DNA of 64,000 nt from Nisaea sp. (GTDB lineage: Bacteria; Pseudomonadota; Alphaproteobacteria; Thalassobaculales; Thalassobaculaceae): positions 1 to 64,000 of the forward strand of contig NZ_JAEPQA010000027.1 in the NCBI RefSeq assembly GCF_017640745.1, read 5' to 3'. The notes beneath the pieces were generated by a model. The model did not search any database and had not been told where the DNA came from. It was given only the letters and a program-made list of their open reading frames with translations. A program made the translations under genes and the position numbers. Shown piece by piece: positions 27,023 through 35,190 of this stretch (positions within the stretch are counted from its first letter, which is position 1; each line of letters opens with the position of its first letter).

Positions 27023-27997
27023 CTAGTTCGAGGCGGCGTCAAGCGGCGCCAGGTACCAGAAATCCTCGATCTTCAGGGCTGCCGGATCGCCGGTCAGCTG
27101 TCCCGCGGCCGAGTACCACTCCATGTCGGCCTTCGCCGCCTTGCGGCCGCCGCCGTTCGGGTCGTAGAGACCGCCCTCAACCGCGTCCTTGTAGAAGCCG
27201 TCGAGACCGTCCAGCACTTCCTTCGGAAGCTGCCCGATCGGACCGTCCGGATTGGTCTCCTTGCGGATGATCGTCGGGTCTTTGCTCATGTCGCGCCAGA
27301 CGCTCAGCAGCGCCTTAACGAAGATGTCGACATCCTTTTCGTTCGCCTTGATCCAGTCGAGATTGGCGAACAGCGCCTCGTCGCTGGCATCGACCTCGAA
27401 CATCGGCAGGACGTTGAACTTGTCGCCCTGCAGCTTCATCAGCTTGTTCTTGTTCGAAAGGTCGACGATCGTCGCGTCGGTCTGCCCGGCGATCAGCGCC
27501 GCGATACGGTTCGAGGAGCCCGGCACGTAGGACCGCGTGCCGAACTTGATATTGAGCTTTTCCTCGATGACGTTGGCGATCGAGTCCGTGCCGCCGCCGC
27601 GGGAATGCAGCATGATCGGCTCGCCGTTCAGATCCTCGAGCTTGCTGTATTTCTTCGACGTCACCGGAAAGAATTTCAGCTTGGAGAGCTGAAAGACGAT
27701 GCGGATCGGCGCCCGCGAACGCTGCATTGCCGCGTAGGGCGTGCCGAAGCCGATATCCATCTGGCCGCTGAGAACGGCCTGGATGGCGAGTTCCTCGTCC
27801 GAGAATGCCGTCCACTCGTAATCGAGACCGTTGGCCTTGGCCCTTTCGAGCGCGACGAAGAAGGCCGCGAGTTCGTCCGACGGGGTTTCCGCCAGCGCGA
27901 TCCTGATCTTTTCCGCCTTCGCCGCCGACACCATCAGTGCGGCGGCAACCGGTATGGCAACACAGAGCGACAGAGCCGCCCTCAGTAATTTCTTCAT
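27023..27997 (-). CDS. ABC transporter substrate-binding protein (SsuA/NMT1-like)
   Basis: A 324-residue periplasmic protein. Residues 1-28 are a signal peptide (MKKLLRAALSLCVAIPVAAA, ending SAAKA). The mature part has the NMT1/SsuA two-lobe pattern: IRIALAETPSDELAAFFVAL, QAVLSGQMDIGFGTPYAAM, PIMLHSRGGGTDSIANVIEE and ADVWRDM-type C-terminal helices. GGGAGGAAGC precedes the ATG at 27997; an upstream extension to 28195 would bury the signal peptide. The ligand is not predictable; aromatic or heterocyclic acids fit the catabolic setting. Confidence 0.9.
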   Translation of the reverse strand: MKKLLRAALSLCVAIPVAAALMVSAAKAEKIRIALAETPSDELAAFFVALERAKANGLDYEWTAFSDEELAIQAVLSGQMDIGFGTPYAAMQRSRAPIRIVFQLSKLKFFPVTSKKYSKLEDLNGEPIMLHSRGGGTDSIANVIEEKLNIKFGTRSYVPGSSNRIAALIAGQTDATIVDLSNKNKLMKLQGDKFNVLPMFEVDASDEALFANLDWIKANEKDVDIFVKALLSVWRDMSKDPTIIRKETNPDGPIGQLPKEVLDGLDGFYKDAVEGGLYDPNGGGRKAAKADMEWYSAAGQLTGDPAALKIEDFWYLAPLDAASN

Positions 27998-28088
27998 TGC
28001 TTCCTCCCTTTTTGTTCGCTTTCCGGGATTTGAGATCCCGAGGCTGGGGGTTTTCCCCTCTTTCGCCGCGAAAAGACCTGACTGGTGC

Positions 28089-28778
28089 TCAGTCCTCCCC
28101 GAAAAGCCGTGCTGAGACGGAGGCGATATGCTGGCGCATGGCCGCTTCCGCTCCCGAAGGATCCCGTGCCTCGATGGCAGCCGAGATCCGTTCATGCTCT
28201 GTGAAACTGGAGTGGTTATCCGGCGGCCGTTCCGAGCCGCGCACCACGTTGCCGAGCGCGACCGCGCGCCGCACCTGGTTCAGCTGGTCGAACATGCCGA
28301 GCAGCAGCGGATTGTCCGTGCATTCGGCGATCGCGCGGTGCATGTGGTCGTCTTCCGCCTCATAGGCCTCCCAGGTCAGCGCCTCGCGTGCCCGTTCCTT
28401 GGCCGCGTTGATCCGGTTGATCGCATCGCGGGAGGCATTGATCGCCGCTTCCCGGGCAATCGCCGGTTCGATACAGAGCCGGGCGCGGATCATCTTCACC
28501 GGCGTGAGATGGCGGCCGAGTTCGAGCAGGTTTCCGGAGCTTCCCGGCCCGCCCTGGCTGGAGATGAAGGTGCCCTTGCCGACATGACGCCAGATCATCC
28601 CGTCGCGTTCCAGCACGTCGAGCGCCTTGCGGAGCGTCGCCCGGCTCACGCCGAGCTCGACGATCAGTTCACGCTCCGCCGGAAGCCGGTCTCCGGGGAC
28701 ATATCCGCCCTCGGAGATGAACTCCTTCAATGTCGCGACCGGATCGTCCCGCTCTCTGGCATCCAGAACCTTAAGCAC
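28089..28778 (-). CDS. FadR/GntR-family (FCD) regulator
   Basis: A 229-residue regulator. Its N-terminal winged helix has GDRLPAERELIVELGVSRAT and RKALDVLERDGMIWRHVGKGTFI, the longer FadR-type head that includes the PAERELA-like motif. The C-terminal FCD domain shows ARLCIEPAIAREAA and DDHMHRAIAECTDNPLL, the latter holding His ligands. It lies between the leftward ABC operon and the rightward FAH gene, so it probably controls one or both. An inverted repeat just upstream (28793-28804) fits autoregulation. It differs clearly from the two van/pca GntR proteins. Confidence 0.9.
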   Translation of the reverse strand: MLKVLDARERDDPVATLKEFISEGGYVPGDRLPAERELIVELGVSRATLRKALDVLERDGMIWRHVGKGTFISSQGGPGSSGNLLELGRHLTPVKMIRARLCIEPAIAREAAINASRDAINRINAAKERAREALTWEAYEAEDDHMHRAIAECTDNPLLLGMFDQLNQVRRAVALGNVVRGSERPPDNHSSFTEHERISAAIEARDPSGAEAAMRQHIASVSARLFGED

Positions 28779-28792
28779 GCCGGAACCTCATT

Positions 28793-28804
28793 TTGGTTGA
28801 CCAA
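28793..28804. promoter_or_regulatory. FadR-type operator candidate
   Basis: TTGGT-TG-ACCAA is a perfect 5+2+5 inverted repeat in the divergent gap between the FadR-type regulator and the FAH gene, followed at once by CCAATTGG. FadR-subfamily operators have TGGT/ACCA arms of this type. Confidence 0.5.
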
Positions 28805-28946
28805 TTGGCTGCTATTGGTACGAATATGGCAGATCAATCTGCGCTTCGGAAGCGTAAAAGCTGAAATTCCGAAATTGGTTTCGATTGATTTTTCTTCTAC
28901 GCGCCCCTAAAAGCGGCGCTCGCCCAACAGCACGATGGAGGTTCGC

Positions 28947-29633
28947 GTGCCCGACTACGTCATCGAAAAACCCCGGCAGGTCGCCATCCCGGTCGCCGGC
29001 TCTGACGCGCTCTTCCCGGTGCGCCGCGTCTACTGCATCGGCCGCAACTACGCGGCGCATGCGGTCGAGATGGGGCATGATCCGGACCGCGAACCGCCCT
29101 TCTTCTTCCAGAAGAACCCGGACAATCTCGACGCGTCGGGTGAGTTCCCCTACCCGCCCGAATCCAACGACGTCCATCATGAGATGGAAATGCTGGTCGC
29201 GCTCAAATCCGGCGGCAGCAACATCGCCCTCGAGGACGCGCTCAATCATGTCTACGGCTACGGCCTCTCGCTCGACATGACCCGCCGCGACCTCCAGGGG
29301 GAGCAGAAGAAGCTCGGCCGTCCGTGGGAAATAGGCAAGGCCTTCGAGCGCTCCGCGCCCTGCGGCCCGGTGCATCCGGTGGAGAAGGTCGGCCATCTCG
29401 ACGCGGGCCGTGTCGCGCTCAGCATCAACGGCGAGCTGAAGCAGGAAGGCGACCTCAACCAGATGATCTGGAAGGTGCCGGAGATGATCTCCTACCTGTC
29501 GCGCTTCTTCGAACTGGCTGCAGGCGACGTCATCCTGTCCGGCACGCCCTCCGGCGTCGGCCCTGTCTCCCGCGGCGACGTGATGGAAGCCAGCGTCGAG
29601 GGTCTCGGCAGCATGACGGTGAAGGTCGTCTAA
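28947..29633 (+). CDS. Fumarylacetoacetate hydrolase-family protein (fumarylpyruvate hydrolase-like)
   Basis: A 228-residue FAH-family hydrolase that breaks a C-C bond in acylpyruvates. VYCIGRNYAAHAVEMGHDP, PPFFFQKNPDNL and the metal ligands in HHEMEMLVAL (E-x-E) and GYGLSLDMTRRDLQ are clear, and the end ILSGTPSGVGPVSRGD is standard. The FFFQKP-type segment is typical of fumarylpyruvate hydrolases of the gentisate pathway. I prefer the GTG at 28947, with GGAGG six bases before it; an ATG at 28935 would overlap that Shine-Dalgarno sequence. No gentisate dioxygenase is nearby, so its pathway is open. Confidence 0.88.
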   Translation: MPDYVIEKPRQVAIPVAGSDALFPVRRVYCIGRNYAAHAVEMGHDPDREPPFFFQKNPDNLDASGEFPYPPESNDVHHEMEMLVALKSGGSNIALEDALNHVYGYGLSLDMTRRDLQGEQKKLGRPWEIGKAFERSAPCGPVHPVEKVGHLDAGRVALSINGELKQEGDLNQMIWKVPEMISYLSRFFELAAGDVILSGTPSGVGPVSRGDVMEASVEGLGSMTVKVV

Positions 29634-29645
29634 GCAAACTTAGTG

Positions 29646-29670
29646 GAGCCGCGCCATTCCGGCGCGGCTC
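29646..29670. terminator. Bidirectional hairpin between FAH and tcuB genes
   Basis: GAGCCGCGCC (29646-29655) pairs with GGCGCGGCTC (29661-29670) around ATTCC. It lies between the convergent FAH and tcuB genes, with a T-containing stretch on the right side. Confidence 0.7.
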
Positions 29671-29674
29671 TATC

Positions 29675-30760
29675 CTACTTTTCCTGCATCTGCGCGTTCC
29701 GGACCAGCGCCGCCAGCCGGAAGAAGCCGTGCACCATCTTGGTGTAGGGCGCCGTCAGGAAGAAGGCGAGCACCGCCCCCAGATGGACCGGCAGCAAAAT
29801 GCCGACCAGCGCCGTTCCCGTCGCGGCATAGAGCGCAAGTCCGCTCGCGCCGGTGAAGGACAGCAGCAGCACGAAGGCCATCTCCCCGCCCCAGAGCGCG
29901 GGCGCGCCGAGCTCTTTCTCGCCCCGCGTCTTCAGCACCGCCATGCCGAGCCCGCCGAGGGTCAGCAGCAGCCCGCCCGGAATGCCGAGCAGCTTCGGCA
30001 GGGAAAAGAGCCCGTAGGGCGCCGGCATATCGAAGACGTAATGCAGCAGCGTCGCCGACCCGGTCGAGGCGAAGCAGAGCAGGAAGCCGTACATCACCGC
30101 CTGGTGGTGCCAACGGCGTACATTGGTATAGCGGTCTTCCTTCTCGAAATTGCAGCCTCCTGCCACGCCGCCGGAAAGATCCTTCAGCCGTGCGGCCTCA
30201 GCAAACGCCCGCTTCAGGTGCGACAGACGTACAGATGCTCCGCCAACCTCGCTCCAATAGCCCCGGAGACCGAGCGCGATGGCGAGCAACGGCAGCAGGA
30301 AGGCCGGCATGAAGATCGCGACCATCACCGAATGGGAGAGGAAGGCATAGAAGCCCTCGCCGCTCTCCGGACGCAGCGCCTGTCCGGCCCAGAAGAGCAG
30401 AGCGAACCCTGCAATCAATGCCGCCACGACGGCGACGCCGCTGCGCTGAAACAGGCCCGAGAAGATGCCCGGCCAGGCGAACCGCTCCCAGCTTTCCGTC
30501 CGCGCCTCGGCCAGTGCCTTCGGCAGGTTGATCTGGAACTCGTGCGGGTCGGTATACTGGCAGGCGTAATAGCAGCCGCGGCAATTGTGGCAGAGGTTCG
30601 CGAGCTGGGTGATGTCCCCGTCGCTGAAGCTGCGCTGCAGGGTGATCGCCGGGAAGACCGAGCAATAGCCCTCGCAATAGCGGCAGGCATTGCAGATCTC
30701 GATCTGGCGGCGCGCCTCCTCGGTCGTCGAGAGCTCGGTCCGGGTCTGGTCAAGCGGCAT
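29675..30760 (-). CDS. tcuB: Tricarballylate utilization protein B (TcuB/CitB-like)
   Basis: A 361-residue membrane-bound iron-sulfur protein. The N terminus has two ferredoxin-type motifs, CNACRYCEGYC and CHNCRGCYYACQY. The rest contains several hydrophobic helices, as expected for a haem/quinone-linked membrane part. In known systems TcuB reoxidises the FADH2 of TcuA and passes electrons to the membrane quinone pool. It overlaps the end of tcuA by 11 bases. The TcuC permease and TcuR regulator usually linked to these genes are absent here. Confidence 0.9.
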   Translation of the reverse strand: MPLDQTRTELSTTEEARRQIEICNACRYCEGYCSVFPAITLQRSFSDGDITQLANLCHNCRGCYYACQYTDPHEFQINLPKALAEARTESWERFAWPGIFSGLFQRSGVAVVAALIAGFALLFWAGQALRPESGEGFYAFLSHSVMVAIFMPAFLLPLLAIALGLRGYWSEVGGASVRLSHLKRAFAEAARLKDLSGGVAGGCNFEKEDRYTNVRRWHHQAVMYGFLLCFASTGSATLLHYVFDMPAPYGLFSLPKLLGIPGGLLLTLGGLGMAVLKTRGEKELGAPALWGGEMAFVLLLSFTGASGLALYAATGTALVGILLPVHLGAVLAFFLTAPYTKMVHGFFRLAALVRNAQMQEK

Positions 30761-32171
30761 GGGAGTTCTCCCCCCGGACCGCGCCTTTCGCGGCCTGCTG
30801 GCCGGCGATGCGGCCGAACACGGTACCGATGGTCATGCCGAAACCGGCGAGATAGCCCTCGCCGAGGATACTGCCCGCCATGATCTCTCCCGCGGCCCAG
30901 ACATTTTCGAGTTTGCGTCCGCCCATCGTCACCCGCGCGGTCTCGTCCACCTTGAGGCCGAGATAGGTGAAGGTGACGCCGGGTCGGAGCGAATAGCCAT
31001 AGAAGGGCGGGTCGGTGATCGGACGGGCCCAGTTCGTTTTCTGCGGCTCGACCCCTTCGGTCGCGAGACCGTCGAGCTCGGTCGGATGGAAGGTGCCATC
31101 GCGGCAGGCGGCGTTGAAGGCGTCCACCGTCTGTCGCAGCTTACCCGCCGGAAGCCCCATCTTTTCGGCCAGCCCCTCCAGCGTGTCCGCCTGGACTGCA
31201 GGGAACACGGACGGCATGAAAAGGTTGGCGCTCTTGCTGTCGATGATCGAGTAGGCGACCTGGTCCGGCTGCGCGGCGACGAGACGGCCCCAGATCGCGT
31301 AGCGCTTCGGCCAGACATCCTCGCCCTCGTCATAGAAGCGCTCGCCATTCTTGTTCACCACGACGGAGAACGGTACGCAGTCGAGCCGGGTGACGATCCC
31401 GCCGTCGAATTTCGGCGCGCGGCCGTCGATCGCGACCGCGTGGCACTGGGTCGGATCGCCAACGCTGTCCGCGCCCTGATCCAGCATGTCCTTCAGAACG
31501 ACGCCGCGATTGTAGGGCGTGCCGCGGATCAGGAAATTCCGTGCCGCCGGGCCCCAGGCCCGCGCAAGCCAGTCGATATCACCCTGGAAACCGCCGGAGG
31601 CGAGGACCACTGTGCGGCCCTCGATACGCTGTTTTGCGCCGCCCGCAATCTCGACCTCGACTGCATTGAAGCGCCCGTCCTCGATTTCCACGTGCGTGAC
31701 CTGCGCCTCGTAGACGACTTCGACGCCGAGATCGGCGGCTGTGTTGTAATAGGCATTCACCAGCGCCTTGCCGCCGCCGAGGAAGAAGGCGTTGGTCCGG
31801 CCAAGCGACAGGGTGCCGGAAAGCGACGGCTGGAAGCGGACGCCATGCGCCTCCATCCAGGGCAGGCACTTCTCCGAGGTGCGAATAGCCAGGCGCGCCA
31901 GTTCCTCATCGGTATTGCCCTTGGTGACCCGGATCAGGTCGTCGAAATACTCGTCTTCCTCGTAACTGTCCGTGAGCACCGAGAGCGGTCCCCGGTGCAT
32001 GCAGCGGAAGTTCCTTGTGTGGCGCGAATTGCCGCCGCGATAGGTCTTCGGCGCGCCCTCCAGGATGATCACGCTCCGGCCCGATTCCGCCGCCTCGATG
32101 GCCGCGCACAGGGCCGCATTCCCGCCGCCGACAACGACGACGTCCCACACCTTTTCGGCTATGGCTGACAA
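30750..32171 (-). CDS. tcuA: FAD-dependent tricarballylate dehydrogenase-like protein (TcuA)
   Basis: A 473-residue flavoprotein of the fumarate reductase/succinate dehydrogenase-like family; TcuA oxidises tricarballylate to cis-aconitate. The dinucleotide motif is VVVGGGNAALCAAIEAAESG near residue 13, followed by GGNSRHTRNF; the C terminus has GEIMAGSILGEGYLAGFGMT. I place the start at TTG 32171: it follows GAGGAGAGGA closely and gives the normal N terminus, whereas the frame stays open far upstream only by chance and is antisense to the next gene. Related dehydrogenases act on other carboxylates, so the substrate is tentative. Confidence 0.88.
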   Translation of the reverse strand: MSAIAEKVWDVVVVGGGNAALCAAIEAAESGRSVIILEGAPKTYRGGNSRHTRNFRCMHRGPLSVLTDSYEEDEYFDDLIRVTKGNTDEELARLAIRTSEKCLPWMEAHGVRFQPSLSGTLSLGRTNAFFLGGGKALVNAYYNTAADLGVEVVYEAQVTHVEIEDGRFNAVEVEIAGGAKQRIEGRTVVLASGGFQGDIDWLARAWGPAARNFLIRGTPYNRGVVLKDMLDQGADSVGDPTQCHAVAIDGRAPKFDGGIVTRLDCVPFSVVVNKNGERFYDEGEDVWPKRYAIWGRLVAAQPDQVAYSIIDSKSANLFMPSVFPAVQADTLEGLAEKMGLPAGKLRQTVDAFNAACRDGTFHPTELDGLATEGVEPQKTNWARPITDPPFYGYSLRPGVTFTYLGLKVDETARVTMGGRKLENVWAAGEIMAGSILGEGYLAGFGMTIGTVFGRIAGQQAAKGAVRGENSHAA

Positions 32172-32240
32172 GGTATCCTCTCCTCGTAACGGACCGCTTG
32201 GCGACTTCGAAACGCCGCCATCCGCAGCCTTCTTGACTAT

Positions 32241-32252
32241 ATTGTATACAAT
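32241..32252. promoter_or_regulatory. GTATAC palindrome between tcuA and ThDP gene
   Basis: ATTGTATACAAT is a perfect 12-base palindrome in the 186-base divergent region, followed by a degenerate repeat TTGAATAC. It shares its core with sites upstream of the pca regulator and vanA, suggesting control by one of the two FCD-type GntR proteins. Confidence 0.55.
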
Positions 32253-32357
32253 TGAATACCGTAGCGTCAAACCACGAAAACAGACGGGTTTTGCACCGGC
32301 CGGGCAGCTGACGCACCATGGTCCGCAAACCGGTCGGCCCAAGGGAGCGCGCGCGTC

Positions 32358-34016
32358 ATGTCGGCAAAGAAAACCTACGAAATTCTGGCAGAAGCCTTTC
32401 ATCAGGAACAGGTGGAAACCTGCTTCGCCCTGCTCGGCGACGCCAACATGAACTGGGCGACGGCGCTCGCCGGGCTCGGCTGCGATTTCGTCTATGTCCG
32501 GCATGAGCATTGCGCCGTCGCTGCGGCGATGGCCTATGCGCGCTCCAAGAACGCGGTCGGCGTCGCCACGGTCACCTGCGGACCCGGCCTGACCCAGGTC
32601 ATGACCGCCCTGCCCGCCGCCGTCCGCGCCCATATCCCGCTCGTCGTCTTCGCCGGCGAGTCGCCGCTGAAGAACCATTGGTACAATCAGGAGCTCGAAC
32701 AGGCACCGTTCGTGAAAGCCTGCGGCGCCGACTATCACGCGCTGCATCACCCGGACCGCATGCTCCGCCAGATCCGCGACGCCTTCGTGCAGGCGCAGGA
32801 AGAAATGCGGCCGGTCGTGCTCGGAGTCCCGTTCGACCTGCAAAATCTCGACTGGAAGGGCGACAGCAAGCTTCCGGCACCGTCCCGCGAGGTGCTGCCG
32901 AAAATGCGGCCGATGCCGCCGCACCCGGACGACGTTGCCGACATGGCGGCGGTGATCTCGGAGAAGCGCAAGGTCATCGTGATGGCCGGTCTCGGCGCGT
33001 TGCGCTCGGAAGGCGCGGCCGAAGCCTGCAAGGCGCTGGCGGAGCGCTGCGGCGGTCTGCTTGCAACCACCCTGCCCGCGCGAGGGCTGTTCCATGACGA
33101 CCCGTTCAATCTCAGCATTGCCGGCGGCTTCTCCAGCGACGTCACACGGGACTGCTTCCAGGACGCCGACATGGTCATCGCGGTCGGCGCCAGCCTTGCC
33201 AACCACAATTCCTATAACGGCACGCTCTACCCGAACGCCGAGGTGCTGCGCATCGACACCGCCCCGACCACCATTACCCAGGGCCGTATCACCGCGCACC
33301 GCCATCTGCGCGGCGATGCCGGAATGAGCGTCCGCGCGCTTGTCGAGGCGCTCGGCCCGCGTGACGCCAATGCCCCGAGCTGGCGCAGCCCGGAACTGGC
33401 GGACCGGATCCGGAGCGCTCCGGCGGACGGCTCCGTCCATGCGCAGGAACAGGGCCTGCTCGACCCGCGCGATGTCGCCACGGCGCTTGACGCGGCGCTG
33501 CCGAAGACCTGGGAGGCGGTGAATTCCTCCGGCCACTGCTCCTATTTCTTCGCCCAGATGCCGGACCGCCCGGTGGAGAACTTCCTCACCATCCGGGAGT
33601 TCGGCGCCATCGGAAACGGCACCTCCTTCGCGATGGGCGTCGCGGCCGCGAACCCGGGCAAGCCGGTCGTCATGTTCGACGGTGACGGCAGCCTGCTGAT
33701 GCATATCCAGGAGCTGGAGACCATGAAGCGGCACGGCATGAAGGTGCTGATCTGCGTCATGAACGACGGCGCCTACGGCTCGGAGATCCACAAACTCCGC
33801 TCGGAAGGCCTGACAGACGAAGGCGCGGTCTTCGGCCGTCCGGACTTCGCCGCCATCGCACGCGGCTTCGGACTGCAGGGCGAAACGGTAACGGACCTCG
33901 ACAGCCTTCCAGATCTCGCACGCAAATTCGAAGCCTCAAGCGGTCCCGCGATCTGGGACTTCCATGTCTCCGACCAGATTCTCTCGCCGCTGATGCAGCG
34001 CGCGCACCCGAAGTAG
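32358..34016 (+). CDS. ThDP-dependent enzyme of acetolactate synthase superfamily
   Basis: A 552-residue thiamine-diphosphate enzyme. The catalytic Glu lies in VRHEHCAVAAAMAYARS (about residue 52). The cofactor motif GDG...N is FDGDGSLLMHIQ ... ICVMNDGAYGSEIH (about 440-475). It has the three-domain layout of the decarboxylase/synthase superfamily but is distinct from the protein at 22899-24623. It is divergent from tcuA and shares the GTATAC operator region. It may convert a 2-oxo acid from the carboxylate or aromatic pathway; benzoylformate decarboxylase or acetolactate synthase activity cannot be told apart by eye. Confidence 0.86.
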   Translation: MSAKKTYEILAEAFHQEQVETCFALLGDANMNWATALAGLGCDFVYVRHEHCAVAAAMAYARSKNAVGVATVTCGPGLTQVMTALPAAVRAHIPLVVFAGESPLKNHWYNQELEQAPFVKACGADYHALHHPDRMLRQIRDAFVQAQEEMRPVVLGVPFDLQNLDWKGDSKLPAPSREVLPKMRPMPPHPDDVADMAAVISEKRKVIVMAGLGALRSEGAAEACKALAERCGGLLATTLPARGLFHDDPFNLSIAGGFSSDVTRDCFQDADMVIAVGASLANHNSYNGTLYPNAEVLRIDTAPTTITQGRITAHRHLRGDAGMSVRALVEALGPRDANAPSWRSPELADRIRSAPADGSVHAQEQGLLDPRDVATALDAALPKTWEAVNSSGHCSYFFAQMPDRPVENFLTIREFGAIGNGTSFAMGVAAANPGKPVVMFDGDGSLLMHIQELETMKRHGMKVLICVMNDGAYGSEIHKLRSEGLTDEGAVFGRPDFAAIARGFGLQGETVTDLDSLPDLARKFEASSGPAIWDFHVSDQILSPLMQRAHPK

Positions 34017-34231
34017 CGGGAGCCGTCAGAGGGCGGGAACACCCGTATTTCTGCGCCGATTCCGCCGCTCCCGCAGAGCGCGCATATCGGTCTCCCGACT
34101 TTCGCCAAGATTGATTGCCGCACGCTGGCTGGGTAAACTGGCGTCAGTGAAATCTTTGCTGTGAATTCATCCGACCCTCAGAAGAGGCAAATGTCGGCAT
34201 TCGCGCTTTCTGCCAGGGTAGAGGTGAGAAA

Positions 34232-35176
34232 ATGAGCACCGACACTTTCTCCAGCTCCGAAATGGCCCTGAGCCTGGAGGCCAATGCGAACGAATCCCGG
34301 ACTGGGAAATACTTGGGGGAGCAAGCAGAGATCGCCGACATCAAGGTGAATTCCGATGCAATCCAAGCCCTTAGCCTTGCATTCGAAGCTCTGAAAGAAG
34401 GGTCGGGCAGCCCCTACTCGTTCCAGCAGGAAGTACGGCCACATTCCAGCGGGTCGACCGTCGGCTCCGTTTCGCAATCTCTCGAAACGATCGAGTTCGA
34501 GATCTTCAAGATCACCGAGATGGCACGGCGCTGGATCGTCGAGAACGGTCTTTCACCCTACAAGCTCGCCCTGACCGCCGAAACGTCTCCCAGCCAGGTG
34601 CACCGGATCATGGAGCCGGGATGGACACCGTCGCTGAAGCTCGCCCGGCGTATCGCCTCTTCTCTGCCCGAGGACTGGGTCAGCAGTTTCGAACGTGACT
34701 GCAATACCTGCCTGCCGCGGCTTTTCTACCTGCAGCCGTCCTCGGTCATGAAGTCGGCTCCGATCAATCAGGTGATGCAGGCAATCGATCATAAGACGAC
34801 CGAAGAGGCACTGGCCGATCTGGTCGAGGACGAGTTCAATTACTGCCGGTACAGCTTTCTGTCCAAATCCGAACTCTCGGTCCAGACAGCCCGACACAAC
34901 GCGTCCGGCCTGATGAGCGACACGCCCTACATGCCACCTGCACCGAGGCTCATTTGGGAGGCCGGTCAGGGCCGCGCGGAGTGCCGCAGCTACTCCTTCT
35001 CGATTCACCGCATCCCGCTCAAGTCGAAGGATCGTACGATCCTTTCAACCGCCCACATCGTCGAGTTCGACGGGCAGAACTGGGCAATCCAGCTCTGGAA
35101 GATCGAGAACAGCCGTCCGCTCACCGACCAGCGGCAGCTGGACATTCTCGCCGCTTACCAGAACGTGTTTTCCTAG
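34232..35176 (+). CDS. Uncharacterised protein with central HTH-like segment
   Basis: A 314-residue protein I do not recognise. Residues 1-85 are polar and low in structure. Residues about 85-150 contain NGLSPYKLALTAETSPSQVH followed by RIMEPGWTPSLKLARRIASS, which resembles a Cro/XRE-type helix-turn-helix. The C-terminal half (YSFSIHRIPLKSKDRTILST, then QNWAIQLWKIEN) looks like a mixed alpha-beta sensory fold, possibly PAS-like. No signal peptide or membrane helix is seen. GAGGTGAG precedes the ATG. It lies between the ThDP gene and convergent guaD. A DNA-binding regulator is the best inference. Confidence 0.7.
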   Translation: MSTDTFSSSEMALSLEANANESRTGKYLGEQAEIADIKVNSDAIQALSLAFEALKEGSGSPYSFQQEVRPHSSGSTVGSVSQSLETIEFEIFKITEMARRWIVENGLSPYKLALTAETSPSQVHRIMEPGWTPSLKLARRIASSLPEDWVSSFERDCNTCLPRLFYLQPSSVMKSAPINQVMQAIDHKTTEEALADLVEDEFNYCRYSFLSKSELSVQTARHNASGLMSDTPYMPPAPRLIWEAGQGRAECRSYSFSIHRIPLKSKDRTILSTAHIVEFDGQNWAIQLWKIENSRPLTDQRQLDILAAYQNVFS

Positions 35177-35190
35177 ATAAGGCTGCGGCT

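Noticed and set aside
32172-33791. Upstream extension of the tcuA frame for another 540 codons
   Set aside because: The extension is antisense to the ThDP gene and lacks flavoprotein homology. A strong Shine-Dalgarno sequence precedes TTG at 32171, which gives the normal TcuA N terminus.
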